Source: Paramecium sonneborni
Taxonomy: Eukaryota; Ciliophora; Oligohymenophorea; Peniculida; Parameciidae
Assembly: GCA_905182985.1 (NCBI GenBank)
Contig: CAJJDN010000001.1
Span: 1 to 64,000, forward strand
Reading direction: 5' to 3'
Length of the DNA: 64,000 bases
Positions 24,665 through 38,110 of the stretch are shown one piece after another. The notes below the pieces were generated by a model. That model was not told the origin of the DNA and made no database searches. It saw only the letters and a list, made by a program, of their open reading frames with translations. A program made the position numbers and the translations under genes. How positions within the stretch are numbered: the first letter of the stretch is position 1; each line of letters starts with the position of its first letter.

Positions 24665-25686
24665 ATGTTTATAAATTTAGAAAAAGACTTAAAAAATTTA
24701 TAAAAAAAGAGTTAGGAATATCAAGACATCACATAAAAATATCTAGTTGCTGATTCAGGAGTGAGAGTAATGAATGATGCTTTTAAATAAATATTGAATA
24801 AGAAAAAAAGTAATTAATAAATGATATGATAAGGCAAGCAATTTTTTTGTAAAAATTGTCCTAAGAAATTTTTATCATTTCCTGCATTGAAAGAACATGC
24901 TAAAAAGAATCATGGATTTTAACCATTATAAAATGGAGAGGCTAGAAAGAGAGGAAGACCAAGAAGAGATGTAATAAAGCCAAGTGATTAATTTATTGAA
25001 TGGGAGAAAAATTAAGGATAGCAATAACCAAAACCAAAGAGACCATCATCTTTAATAACTTTAAGAATGGAATCAATTAAAGAGATGGGTTTTAGTGGAT
25101 CATTACGTGTAAATAATAGAGATTAAATTAGCAGCCTAATTTATAAGTACATACTTCAATAAAAGATGCAATAACAAGTTTAATAAATAAATTAGAGCAT
25201 TAATTAGAAGAGAATTATATATTGATTGGACTTGAAGAGATGAATAAGTATTATGAGGAAGATTAGGAATTTTATTTGGAGAAAAATTATAATGTTAGTT
25301 AATTATTGGTTTCATTTCTAATAAATTTATCAATGCAAGTAAATGATGAATTATTAAGAGTATTCATCACTTTTACGAAAGCTATTTATTTTTTTATTGA
25401 TAATTTTGCAAGAGATATTTTATTTAAATAATTATCTCCAGAGGAATATGGAGTAATTTATATTAAATATATACATATATAGTTGATTCCACCAATATGT
25501 CCAAATAAGAAATTTCATGAATTAATGACAATATAGACATTTCCTTTAATTTTGAATGACTTTTTAGAATTTTTACCACACTTTTAAGAAGCATTTCCAT
25601 TACCTTTTGCAGCAAGAGTACTTAAAGAAATTTGTGATTGGAGCACAGCAGAATGTAATGGATTTAAAGTATATTTTAATCTTTGA
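24665..25686 (+). CDS. C2H2 zinc-finger protein
   Basis: 321 residues with introns of 24 bases (about 24811-24834, containing a TGA in frame) and 32 bases (about 25148-25179). One classical C2H2 finger, CKNCPKKF then LKEHAKKNH, lies at about residues 56-78. It is followed by basic stretches with an AT-hook-like core (RKRGRPRR), which suggests DNA binding. The C-terminal half is helical and leucine-rich (LLVSFLINLSMQV), of unknown family. Probably a nuclear regulator; targets unknown. It ends 27 bases from the stop of the convergent kinase gene. Confidence 0.7.
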
Positions 25687-25713
25687 AATTATATATTATG
25701 AATTATTCAAGAA

Positions 25714-27167
25714 TCAAGTTTACTTTTTATGAGGGAGAATGACTTTTTATTGATTCTAAACCATAATTTTTTTTGTAAAGATTGAGAGTTCATCTAAGCT
25801 TTTTTTAGAGATTCCTTCAATAGATTATTTTGCATTCTTTCCTTTCGATAGTCTTTCACAACTTCTTTATTCTTCAATAGTTGTAGTATTGAGAGATTTT
25901 CTAAGTAATATTTTCTTAATAAGTCTTTCTATATTTTGATTATTGTTATCAATCTCTTCAATTATTGTAAGACATATCTTAGCAGATAAACGAATTTACG
26001 GATCATTTTCAAGCATATATGGTAATAAGATAAATAATTATTCCATTTTCATTGAATTAACTTCAGGATGTTAAGGTTGCTTTTTCAATTCGAAAAATCC
26101 TTCTTTGTTAACTTAATAAATAGTTAATTTAGCTGATTTATTACTAAAAAGATTTTCTCCTGTTAATCTAATAAATATTAATCAAATTTTTTTACAGTTT
26201 ATAAAGTAGACATCCAAGACTATAGATATCAGCTTTTTCATCATATTATTTATCTTTATTATAATTGATTATTTCTGGTGCCATGTAACCAGGTGTGCCT
26301 GATGTTGGAAAATTCAGTTGGTTTTTTATTTTCCTTGCCAAGCCAAAATCTATTAACTTTACTGTATCAGCTTTCATTATATTGAGAGGATTGATATCAC
26401 GATGCATTACACCTTTATCATGTATGTAGGAAATGGCCTCCAAGAGTTCCTAAAAATATATTAGAAAGTAATTTACTCTCATAATTTTGATGGTTTCTGT
26501 AATGGATAACCCATATTACCTGCTAGAGAGCTCAGAATATAAGGTTCTACCATTGATATATTCCATGATAATGTAATAATATTAATTGTCAGCATAAGTT
26601 TCTTTGAGTTTGACTATGTTTGGATGTGATAGTGTAGATAAGAGAGATAGTTCATGAACTAATTATGGCTAATAAATTTAATAATGATGAATATTGTTAC
26701 TATTCCACCTTCATGTTGAGCTATCTTTAATTTATCTATTTTTTTAATGGCATAGTATAAATTGGAATTGTCTGCAGCAACACATCTGTAAACTGATCCT
26801 GTCATACCACTTCCCATTTCCATTTAGAATTGATAAAAAGAATGAATTGGCTGATAAAATATTTTACCAGCAATCATTTCCTTTAATAAATTTAGTTTGG
26901 GTCCATAAACTATCTTATATCCATTATTATATGAAAATTCGAAACCTATTATACGTTTTTCTTCAAGAATCCACTTTATGGTTGTAGTAAGATTCATCTT
27001 AAGATTGTATTTAGGTTATTTGGTGATGTCCTAATTGATTAAAAAGTGTAATATACATCAGTCATAACAAGTTCATCAGGGAACAAATATAAAGAATAGT
27101 TTTTGTCTTTAAAGAAATGCTTCCTGATTACTTGAACAGTGAATAGAGCATTCTCATAAGATAACAT
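25714..27167 (-). CDS. Protein kinase with N-terminal PH-like region
   Basis: 446 residues with four introns (26, 32, 27 and 28 bases). The first ~110 residues resemble the PH-like module often found before ciliate kinase domains. The kinase follows: glycine loop MGSGMTGSVYRC, AIKK lysine, HRDINPLN catalytic loop, DFGLA magnesium loop, and GTPGYMAPE activation end (26246-26443). The usual lysine of HRDxK is replaced by asparagine (HRDIN), though the base aspartate and DFG are kept. That is unusual and might lower activity. Overall it is closest to CAMK/calcium-dependent-like kinases, but no EF-hands are present. Confidence 0.82.
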
Positions 27168-27179
27168 AATTATATTAAT

Positions 27180-30100
27180 TCATACGAAATCATTATTCTT
27201 TTCTTAAGTTGATGATTCAAAATTTACAATCTCTTTATAAAAAAAATACCAACTACAACCCTTAAACCATTTAGAACATTTATTTTATAAACGACTACAA
27301 AGATATTTGCATTTATCATAATTTTTAATTTCTTTTTTTATTGATTTTACAATCTTTTCCTATTAAGGATTATCAAATTTCTCTTCTTCAGACAAAAATA
27401 CAATTACAAAATGTATTAACCATATCTATATTAATCTCTCCTCTTTCAATTCAGATAAAATTTAATTCAATTCCATTCTTAGACATCCTAAATTAATCAT
27501 CATTTATTCTTAAAATGTGCTATAATTTCTGTCATCTTTTTTATGTTCAAAATAACCTGAATATATTTCATATTCATCAATAATATCATACATTTTCATC
27601 CAAATAACAAAAGTATCTACTATATGATTTAAACATTTTAATGCCTATATTATATTTTATTCTTTCAAATATTCTTAAATGTATTTCTCATAATTATTCA
27701 TATCCTTTATCCAATAAAAACGGTTGAAAAATCTTCCATCAATATTAGGTTCTTTATAATTTATAAACTCAAATTATCCATAAGATTTGCACATCTCTTA
27801 ATCAAGTATCCTAAATATCTTATCATCTCTTTTTATGTTTTCTTTTTCATTTATTATTAAATGATCACATTCTACATTCTCTAAAATCTAAGTATTCAAA
27901 ACATCTAATAATTCTTTAGTTAATTCTTCTTACCCAAATTCAGAAAAATCAAATTTATTAACAACTTTTTCCTTACTTTTATTTTAATTACATCCCTAAT
28001 TCTATGGAAACAACCTTTAATCCCAAGATACAAAATAAGTATTCATACATTATTCATTATTTATGTATTATTTATTTGAAAATATGATACAATTAATATA
28101 TTCATCGTATAATTTCCTATCTCCGTGCCTACTCATAATATCTTTACCTGATAAACCATAAACTTTTAATATCATTTTCTAACCCAAAACACAATCACCT
28201 ATTATTATTAACTCTCCTTCTAAATAACACAATTTATCTGTTGGTTTACTTATACATATTACTTCTAATCACCATTTTAATATAATTTATTACCTCCATC
28301 ATTTAAAATTCCATAATTATCTACAACACCAAATAGTCTTTCTGCTTTATCAACTAAAATATTATACTTTGATTTTATTTATTATATCTCTAATAACTTT
28401 AATTTCTAACACACCTTCTTCATAAACAAACTATTATTTTCATCTAAATAATTATTCTTCATAATATTCATTATTTCTATTATTGGCAATATACCATAAA
28501 GTTCACTCTTTTAATCTAATGACAAGATTCGTTATATTTATTAGATTTATATTTATTTTAAATGCCCTATATTATTAGATCAATAAAATTTACATTACAA
28601 TAATTCAACAAAGACTGTTTCCTTAATTCCATTCTCTATCAAAATTTCTATTATTCTACTATTTAAATTAGCTCCTCTTAATTTATTATAATCAATCACT
28701 GAGATTATACTATTAAAATCATATAATTTAGTGTTTGATAAATCTAATTAAATTCTATCATCTTTTAATTTATTGTTCAGTTATAAAATGTATTATATTC
28801 CATCAAAAATAATTTAAATAACAGAAATCTCCTTGTTATTTAATTTTTCTCTAATCATACTAATTAAATTTCTAGAAATCTATCCAAAATGATTGGATTA
28901 TTTGCTGATCTAATCATTATGTTCTATTACAACTTATTTGAATTCCATTTATTAACCATTCAAAAAAAAATTGCCAAAATTTTATCTGCTTTGAGTCAAA
29001 TTTTTTAAAATTGAAAAACCATATTTAAATTTACTCAATAAAAAATTACTATCTTTTTGATCCTCTTTAATCATCCAAAAAATATCTTGTCTTAATTCTG
29101 TATAATTCCAACCAAGTAATTAAAATTTTTCTTTAAATAGCTCAATACCTTCTTTCAATTTGACTTTAATTAATTATCCAGTCATAGATTTATTTTTATC
29201 TATCTAATTTCCATCATCATCATATATGATTACTTTTAGAAACTTTTGATAATCAAATAAATTTATTATCAATTTTGCTTTTTCAAAAGATCTTATCATT
29301 GGTACAAAACCTGTAGGTGTTAATTTTATATTTTTTATTAAAATAGGTTTGTTGTATTTATTGTTTTCTTAAAATCGTGAAATTGAGGTCTTAAGTTCTC
29401 TTTTAAAAATAGAAAGATTTCTATTATTTAAATCAGAAATCCTAATAGAATTTCTTAAATTTTCACTGAATCTCATAAATTATTGGAAAGTTTAATCTAA
29501 GATAGCATTATTTTACTATTCATCATTGTTTTTTAAATGTTTTCCAATTGAAATCAATATTGATTTTAAATGATGGCTATCATTGATACGATTTTCAGTG
29601 ATTAAGCAAATGAAATTGTATTTTTATTCAAAATTTAGCTGACTCTTATTTAATTCTTAGGTTAAAATATCAAATTTAGTGTTTCTAATAAATTAAAAGA
29701 CATATTGTAGTTCATTATGATAAAGTAATTTCATATGGCTTAGTCTTAATAATATACTATTAAAAATAATTACTTCATGAGGTAACTTTAAATTATTGAA
29801 TTAAATTTCTATAATAGTGTTATTTAATATGATATATTTTTCTAAAATATTTTAGTTTTTTTCAAAATATGAATTTAAAAAGATATTCTGTATTCTATGC
29901 CATGGAATCTATATATTAAAAAATTCTATTGTTTAATTATTATATAATGCTGCACTACACAGAGGAGTATGATTTAATTTAAAATACATTTAAATTTTAT
30001 TATTGTTTTACATTATATGACAGTATTAGCAATTCTTTAATTTGAATTCAATTTTCAATTTAATTATTGCTACTATATTGATGAGAATTATTATATTTGC

Positions 30101-30829
30101 TTCTTCTTAAGATTAACAATGATCATAAGTCAAACAAGTTTCTATCTGTAATCTATTTAGGTCTTTGTATAAAAAATAAGGTGTTAGAAACAATTTAATA
30201 GGTCTGTTGTTTGGTATATTTAAATTCAATTCTTTAAGATCTTCTGGAGTAATGTAAAAGAAATTCATTTCTGTTACTTTTATAAACTTATTAAACTCAT
30301 TTTAAAAAGATTCTTTATTATTATTATTTATAATTTCTGCTTTTTAAAAATTAAGTATTACAGGTTCTGAATTAGGTAGTAAATTAATTGAAAAGTTATT
30401 TAGATTTAGTAAATCTGCCTATTTAAGTTTAAATATAATTATAATTTGATTGTTATACTATTAATATATTTCTTCTTAGTTAATACTTACATTATCAAAT
30501 TCATCAATACTTTATTCAGATTGGCATGTTAATAATAAACTAAGCTTTTAAATTATATTATCGATTTGATTTTCTTCAATTTAATTGTTATTTGATGATT
30601 CATAATCTAAATTATTTTTTTACTCAATTTTAGAGTTATTGAAGCCATCAACTAAACATTCTTATTTGATTAATTAAGTTGATTTATCAAAAAATAAAGT
30701 CTATAAAAAGGGCACATTAGAATAATTATTATAATTTCCATCTCCTTAGACTTATTAAGAATTTAAGTTATTTTCAACTTATTTTAATTCAACTTTATAA
30801 ATCTAAATTGTTATGAAATGTATGTACAT
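27180..30829 (-). CDS. RDR3: RNA-dependent RNA polymerase lacking catalytic aspartates (RDR3-like)
   Basis: 1197 residues; two introns (27 bases at about 28574-28600, 29 bases at about 28232-28260). The C-terminal half carries the eukaryotic cell-encoded RdRP fold: DKAERLFGVVDNYGIL-x-GE near 28290-28350, then a segment aligning with the polymerase core and ending TYFVSWDQRLFP near 28020-28050. Just before that, where active enzymes have SGSDLDGD, this protein reads INNEQCMN, so the metal-binding DxDGD motif is gone. P. tetraurelia Rdr3 is described as an atypical RdRP lacking catalytic residues, needed for transgene-induced silencing and siRNA production. The frame is fully open, so the gene is probably functional in a non-polymerase role. 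The exact orthologue name is inferred. Confidence 0.8.
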
Positions 30830-31381
30830 ATATTTGATGATTAGGTAAAAATTAATTTAAAGTTAATAAAACTTTTTCATAGATTATTGAAGCTGTCAAG
30901 CATAACATTAACTTTTTGGTTATATTTTCAAGGCGGCAACTTATAAAATATTGTTGATCATCGCAATATTATTTTATAGGAATTGGATCCTGAATTATAA
31001 GAAAATAGAAATTACAATAATCACTGATTGATTTTAGTTCATTTATTTAATTAATAATATAAAAAAGTAAATTATATATGCAACTAATAGCATGTTAAAG
31101 ATTATAAATAATAATCCTTATTTGTAATTAAATTAATTTAGTTTCTGAAATCAAATGTATCAAGCTCTGATTTCAATTAATTATATACAAGAAAACTTAA
31201 ACTGAATATAATTTAGCACAAATTGATTTTGGTAATTCTTCTAATATTTATTAGATCTTAAGAAAATGGTAATGTGCAACCATTATCATTTAGTATTAAG
31301 TATATTTAGAAAGCTAATTACTTAAATTTTTTGGTTAGTTTATAAATAATGGATTAATTCTTTCATTTTTGAGAATTTTTA
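30830..31381. other. Intergenic, divergent promoter region
   Basis: About 550 AT-rich bases between two divergent genes. TGA-rich on both strands. No motif recognised. Confidence 0.6.
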
Positions 31382-32933
31382 ATGTTTAACCAATTTCTGA
31401 ATTATATTCGAAAAGTCGATCAATTTGGGGTTGTCTTCTAACCTAAAATAAAATACTGTACAAATGAGTACAAAACAACTGTTGGTGGGATAATGTCAAT
31501 TATTCTTTATGGATTGAGTTTAGGATATTTAATTTATAGCTTTGTTTAGTATGGACAAGGGTCTATTCTTCCAAAAATTACTACAATTTAAGCCAAAGCA
31601 GACCAATAGAGCATATCTTTTGAGAATGAAATAATGTCATTTAAGCTCAGGCCTGGATAAGATAATTAAATAAATCCATTTGATCCAACGGCTCTAATTC
31701 TTGTACCCCTTGTGCTTCCATTTTTGAATAGTGAAATACCAGACAGTTAATATTTAAACTCAGAATAAATCTAATTTTAGGGAAATACTATCTCTGTGAA
31801 GAATTTGAAATTATATTATGGTAATCCTTAAGAAGATGAAATGGAACAAATTATTGCATTTGTAGGATGTAAATAAGAATAGATACCACCACCTTTTGTT
31901 TGTGCAAATGATACTCTTAAGAATAAATTCTTTACTTAATCTAGTAATGCTATGATAGCAACGACTTAAGTAAATTAATTCAATACAGATAAAAGAAGTT
32001 TGGAGTAAGTAGGTAAAGAGTAGGTTTTGGCAATTGTAGATGATTCAACATATTTTTAAACAACAAATTTAAATATTTAAGAATCATCTGTTGATACCGG
32101 ATTTTTATTGGAATCAACTTAATAATTTGTTTATGCAACAGATTATTATTTAACCAGTTAATAAATTAATTAATAGTATTTTAGAAATACATTTTACTAT
32201 GACGCATACTTGGTATTTTAATTGAGAATAGGTAAATTGAAATATTATTAGACTATTTAATATCCTAAAATTAGTGAAATTTTAGCTGATGCAGGCTCTA
32301 TTGCATCTACTATATTATTATTATCCTATTTTGTAATCCTTTGTAATTAAACACTTTTAGAGAGCCAATCTTTGGATGATATTATTTCAATCTATTATCC
32401 TTCATATAAGGAACTTTAAATTAAAAAGACTTTTTATGGTTAAATTCAAGAAGTGATTTATAAGGGAAAAAAATAAGATTTAGAATAATTTAAGTTATAT
32501 CACAAAGAATTAAAAGATAAAGCTGAAAAGAAATTAACTATATTAAATTAGGTATATGAGATATCAAGATTATAATTTTTGGTTTAAAACATATTGAAAT
32601 CTAAGGAATAATTTAGACTGAGTCATAAAATTGGAATTAAATTAAAGTAATTTGATATATCAAAATAAATTAATGAAGAAAATTTAAATGGAAATTAGAT
32701 TGTAATTTATACATTATATATCAGATACCTCAATCAAATTTGAATAATTCAGTTTCGAAATTAGTTATTATAGATAGTCAGAGTGATTCATTATAAAATC
32801 TTCAGGTATATAAAATAATAAAATTATAAAGAAACAATAATAGCAGAATACGATTGAGGAATCTAATGATGAAAATTAATTAAATGATGAGGATTTTGAA
32901 ATTCTAATTTAACCATAAGAATTGGAAGAATGA
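31382..32933 (+). CDS. Two-TM membrane protein, ciliate family
   Basis: 500 residues after removal of introns of 23 and 26 bases near the 3' end. A short cytosolic N-terminus (MFNQFLNYIRKVDQFG) precedes one membrane helix (VGGIMSIILYGLSLGYLIY, residues about 33-55). Then comes a large region of about 230 residues, a second helix (ASTILLLSYFVILC, around residue 310) and a polar C-terminal tail with coiled-coil character. This layout is common in an expanded Paramecium/Tetrahymena membrane protein family without known function. The gene lies 62 bases ahead of the coatomer gene on the same strand. I do not assign a function. Confidence 0.7.
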
Positions 32934-32995
32934 CAAAGAAATAATTAGTATAATATATCATATATAATATATAATAAATTATATAATATATACAC

Positions 32996-35811
32996 ATGTC
33001 CACTTTATAGTATGTGAAGGAAATCATAAGTAAATAGATTTCAACGTATTAAAATCCAAGTGGTGAAGATAAAAAGGCATTAGGTGAATATAAATAAAAT
33101 TTATGATTTTAGAATCTGAACCATACCATAATTTACAAAAGTCAAGTGTATTACTAGAATCTAGGTGTTTTAATGATCCGTAATTATAAGATAAGAAATG
33201 TAGATAAATACTTTCAAAATTGATATATTTAATTAACTAAGTAATTTTTAGTTTTGATATATTAATGTTAGGGTGAGAAATTTAATGATTAAGAATCTTT
33301 AAGTTTATTTTTTGGAATAACAAAATTATTTTCTTCAAATAATGTTGATTTGAGAAGAATGATTTATTTAATGATAAAAGTATAACTTTGATTAAATTGT
33401 AGGAATTTAAAGATGAGAATTCAATGTATGTAGTAATAAGTTGTTTAGCAAAAGATATTACATCAAAGAATGATTTATTTAGAATAAATGCTTTGCGTAC
33501 ATTGCCTTATGTTCTTGATTAATCAAATTTAGTATAATTAGATAGATATTTGAAGAATGTAATAAAGAGATTTTAATAAATAAGGCAATTTTAGAGAAGA
33601 GTCAACCAATATCAAGTGCAGCATTGATAGCTGGATTATAGATTTTTAGAATAAGTAGTGATTTTATAAGAAAATGGACAAATGAGGTTGCTGATAGACT
33701 GAATTCTAAATATCCATAAAATAGTTTTCATGCATTAATATTACTTCATGAAATAAAAAGTAATGACAAAGTTACATTTACTAAAATATTGACTGGATTG
33801 ACAAAAGAGACTCTTGTTCCTATTGCAAATATGTAAGTAATACGATTCATAAGAGAGATTCTTAATAGTGATGAATTGGATCAATAATATGAAAAAGTGT
33901 TTACTGAATATTTATTAAGATAAATACATAAGTCTTAGGAAATTGTGATATTCGAAGCTTGTAAAGCATTATGTGATTTAAAGTGTCTTTCAAATAAAGA
34001 TCTTTAACCAATGGTTTAAGTAGTGACTCTCTTTTTATCATCAAATAATGTGATTAATAAGTTTGTGGCATTGAAAATATTAAACAGATTAATTTCAAAT
34101 CCAATTAGAAGATCACTTATATCATCATCATAAATTGAACCATTAATTTAAGATTCAAATAAATCATTATCTTCTTTAGCAGTTTCAATATTATTGAAGG
34201 TTTGTTAAGAGACAAATATTGAGAGATTATTAAATCAAATATTTGAATATTTAAATGATATGAGTGATGAATTTAAAATTGATGTACTCAGAAGTGTTAA
34301 AGCATTAGCAAAGAATTCACCAAACAAATGGAAACCAATAATTCATTTTCTTTAATAAACATTTAAATGTGAAGCCTCATAAGAATTTAAAAAGTATTCA
34401 ATTGAAATCTTTGAATTTATTATTCATGAAATTCCTGAAGCAAGAGAGACTGCAATTTTAGCATTAGCTGATTATATAGAAGATTGTTAACATAGTGCAT
34501 TATAATTAAGTGTTTTGAGTATATTAAATAGAGAAGCATCAAAAAAATAATGTCCAACAAGAGTTATAAGAATTGTAAATAATAGACTTCATCTAGAAGA
34601 TGCTGAAATTAGAGCTGCAGCTGTTGGTGTACTGGGTAAATTCTTACTTCATTATCCTAATGAGAAAGTTAATCTACTTGAATTATTATCAGCTTCTGCT
34701 TAAGATCCTGATGAAGAAGTTAGAAATCGTTCAAAATTCTATGTTAATGAATCAGCTGCACCAAAGGAAGAAAATACTCCATTATCGATAGAAGAATTAG
34801 ATGCTATTGAAGCTTATTTATAATAAAATATTCAAGAAATTTAATAATCAAATGAAGAGATATTACAATTAGAAAAGATAATGGCATATGCGGAATAAAA
34901 TAAAGGAAAGATTAAGAAGACAGAAGTATTATAAGAATTAGTAGAAGAGGAATTGATTTAAACTCATGAAGCTGAATCTGGATTTGAAACATATAAAAAA
35001 TTATTTAAGGAAAGTACTATATTTTGTGATTATGGTGTTTTAAGAAAATCATCAAAAGCATTTAATTTAACTGATTCAAAATGTGAATATTTAGTGACAG
35101 TTGTTAAGCATTTTTTTGATAATCACATAATATTAGAATATAAAGTTAAGAACACTTTAGATAATGTTACATTAAATGACGTGTCTTTGGAATTGACTAT
35201 AAAGAATCAAAATCTTTAATTTGAACGAATTGTACCAGCAAAATAAATTTAACCATAATGTGTATCAAATATATTAGTTGGTTTATAATTTAATCCAAAT
35301 TTGAGATTAGTTTAATCTAACATTCAAAGTATATTGACATTTACTGTTAATGAAAATGGTACAAGTTATTAGGATGAATATTAAACTGAAGATTTTATGA
35401 TCACATATAGTGACTTTTTCTTACCAATACAATGGTTTAAGTAAGAATATTATATAATTTTATTTAGAAAATTCTAAAATGAATGGGAATCACTAAAATA
35501 ATAAGAGATGTCAGCTACATATTAATTGGATTATAAGAATACTGATATTGCTATAAAAGAATTAGTAAAGCATTTTGGTATGAATTTATCAATTAGTAAA
35601 TGTAGGATTTTAAGTTTGTGATAATTCTGATCAAATATAAATTCAAAATAAGTTTCATACTTTATTACTGTCAGGGAAATATTTAGATAATAAAAATGCA
35701 TTAGTGATTTGTTAAATTGGATTTTAATAAAATATAGGGTGTGTATTGAAAATAAAGAGTAAATCTGAGGATGATAATTTAAGTACAAATATTGTAGAAA
35801 CCCTTGTTTGA
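32996..35811 (+). CDS. COPG: Coatomer subunit gamma (COPI coat)
   Basis: 895 residues (yeast and human proteins are about 870-935) with five introns of 29, 31, 23, 26 and 19 bases. The N-terminal half is an adaptin-like HEAT solenoid: SSVLLESRCFNDPQ, KKCRQILSKLIYLINQ, LFFGITKLFSSNNVDLRRM. The C-terminal appendage includes VKNTLDNVTLNDV and IGCVLKIKSKSED. The product should act in COPI vesicle budding for Golgi-to-ER transport. The 19-base intron near 35598-35616 is among the shortest known for this genus. No anomalies in conserved regions. The start is the first ATG; the first intron (GTGAATA donor) is slightly unusual. Confidence 0.93.
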
Positions 35812-35929
35812 TATTATATTTAAATATATATATGTAAGATTTAAGGTTTAGATGGAAAACAAAAAATTAATGGGGAAAAAAAAGAATAATAAGGTAAAAA
35901 TTTACACAATAGGAAATATTTTAAATATT

Positions 35930-36957
35930 TCAATGTTTATGGTGTTTCCTAAATAAAATAAAGAGATATTTTTACTTGTTATGCTTTCTAGATTTACTTC
36001 TATCTTTATCTTTATCTTTATCTTTTTTCTTTTTACTACTTTTTTTTTTACTTTTATCTCTTGAATTATCTCTACTTCTAGATCTTTCTTTTTCTTTTTT
36101 ATCTTTAATAAGTTTTTCTTTATCTAATTATACATCTTTAGCAATATCTTCTTTAAATTCTTATTTTCTAGCTTCTTCATCTAAAATTTTTTCTAATTAA
36201 AGTCTTCTTGATTATAATTTTTATAATTCAACTCTGATAGTAGAAAATCCTTAATGAATTCTTCCATCTAGATGAGTTCTAATGATTATATATGTAATAT
36301 ACTTGACTTTATTTTCAGTTTCATAGAGAGATTACCTTGCTCCACATACTTCACATATTTTATAAGTTTTAAATGGATTATTAGTACCCTCATAAGCAAG
36401 TAATACATCTTCTCTAGCTTTTTTAAGATTATCTGCTTCCATAATTAATCTCTCAGATTCTTCAATCTTACCTTATTCTCCCATTTTTTCACTTTAATCT
36501 GTTAAAAGATTAATCTATCTTTCCATATTGTCAAGTCTATCTTGGATTTCTTTAGGTCGATCAGCTACTTATAGTTTGCTAGATTATTCAACTTATTCTT
36601 CATGTTTTGTTAAAATCTTGTCAACTTCCTTCAACTTATCTTGGATGTAAGCTAATATAATTATCAGGTTCATACAAAACCTATTGCCTCTTCAATATAT
36701 TTCTTTTCTCTCTATTACTTCTTTATACTACGATCACAATAAAATTCATTAATAAAGAATTGATCATGTCTTTTACTACATTCTCCCTCATGATCATATT
36801 TAGTATGTTTCCATAAGTCATTAAAACACTTTGAAACCAAGATGTTTTTACATACATCTTCATTCCAATAGTGAGCATCATTCTTTCTCTTACTTGCTAC
36901 TACATTTCTCTCCTTTCCAAATAATTCATCAAGGATATAACGAGAATCATCACACAT
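35930..36957 (-). CDS. LUC7: LUC7-like U1 snRNP splicing factor
   Basis: 323 residues with introns of 29 (about 36650-36678) and 27 bases (about 35949-35975). It starts MCDDSRYILDELFGKERNV, very close to the LUC7 N-terminus, followed by two CCCH/CCHH-type zinc fingers: VCKNILVSKCFNDLW with KHTKYDHEGEC, and later YKICEVCGARQ with HLDGRIHQGF. The C-terminal tail is a long charged run of K, D, R, S. LUC7 is a U1 snRNP protein that stabilises pairing with the 5' splice site. That role fits a genome whose genes carry many tiny introns. The gene is convergent with COPG. Confidence 0.93.
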
Positions 36958-37679
36958 TCTTTTAATAATATTTAAATTTCTTTTAATTACTTTCTATCTA
37001 TTTATATATATTTCATTTCTTTCATTTATTCAACTATTTCATACTCCATATCTTAAAACAATTATATTTCAAATCTATATTCATTTATTACTACCAATCT
37101 AAATTAATATTTCATTTATTCTTCTACATATTCTCATTCTAAAACCAATATTTATTCATCATTTATTATCTATCTTTTACTCTCTAATCATACATTCCTA
37201 TTAGACATTTAGATATAGATCATTCTCTAACAATTTTACCGAGCATCTATGCTATTTACTATATCTAAATATCTTTTAAAAACTATAATTATGTATTGAT
37301 ATCTCAAACTTCTAATTCATTTTTATTATTTAGAACATAAAGTTAAGTATTATACCATTAAACTATTATATACTTATTTTTAACATTTCTTTTTATTAAT
37401 TTTATCTCTTTTAGAATAATACTTTTTATAAAATCTTTCAATATTCTCATCATAAACAATAACCATCTATTCTATTCTTTTTTGACCAAAAAGATTAATT
37501 AATTAATTATTATGATGTAACTGATTTAAAATCATAACCAAATTCCAATTTGATTTTATTTCCTATCACAATGTGAGATCATTTTTATTCATTAAAAATA
37601 AGTGATTGTTAGTCTTAATTAAAAGCTTGATTATTTTATAAATAAATAAAGTTTACAATTTCAATTAAATTCAATCAAA
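36958..37679. other. Intergenic, no gene seen
   Basis: AT-rich sequence with pyrimidine-rich stretches upstream of LUC7 (about 36990-37450). TGA codons close all frames. No motif recognised. Confidence 0.55.
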
Positions 37680-38110
37680 TCCTTTGAAGTGATGATCCAA
37701 CTATTTATGGCTTACAATATTTCTAATTAGATTGATCTACTAAAATTGGGTTCATGTATATTTTTTTTGCAAATAATGATTCATTTTTAAAATATCCTTA
37801 TAATAATCAAATTCAGGAGGTAAAAATTTTTGTAATTCATTAACTTTTATCCTGAAGATTGGATATAATTAGAGATTTTCCATAAAAAGATTTCCCATCT
37901 CTAATATCTGTAATTCTATCTAGATATAAATTTGATTTGTATAGTTATAATTACCTAGAATTTTGAATTATCCTCATTTTTATTACAGCCTAAAAAATCT
38001 AAAAAAATCAAGGGCATTATAATCTATTTTGCATATCAGGTAATCTATTAAAAAAGTCCATTTAAGTTCCAAAATTAATATTTAACATTCATGATAAACT
38101 TAATAAGTAA
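37680..38110 (-). pseudogene. Decayed coding region, unidentified
   Basis: Minus-strand pieces in different frames read like protein, for example a run of about 65 codons at 37765-37960 (ELQILEMGNLFMENL, LPPEFDYYKDILK), closed by TGA, then a piece in another frame at 37680-37765 and one around 37995-38100 (LKWTFLIDYLICKIDY). The breaks are too many for introns. No family recognised, so only decay is claimed. Confidence 0.35.

Noticed and set aside
35976..36200. Plus-strand Leu/Ser-rich ORF
   Set aside because: It is the complement of the Lys/Arg/Asp-rich tail of LUC7.
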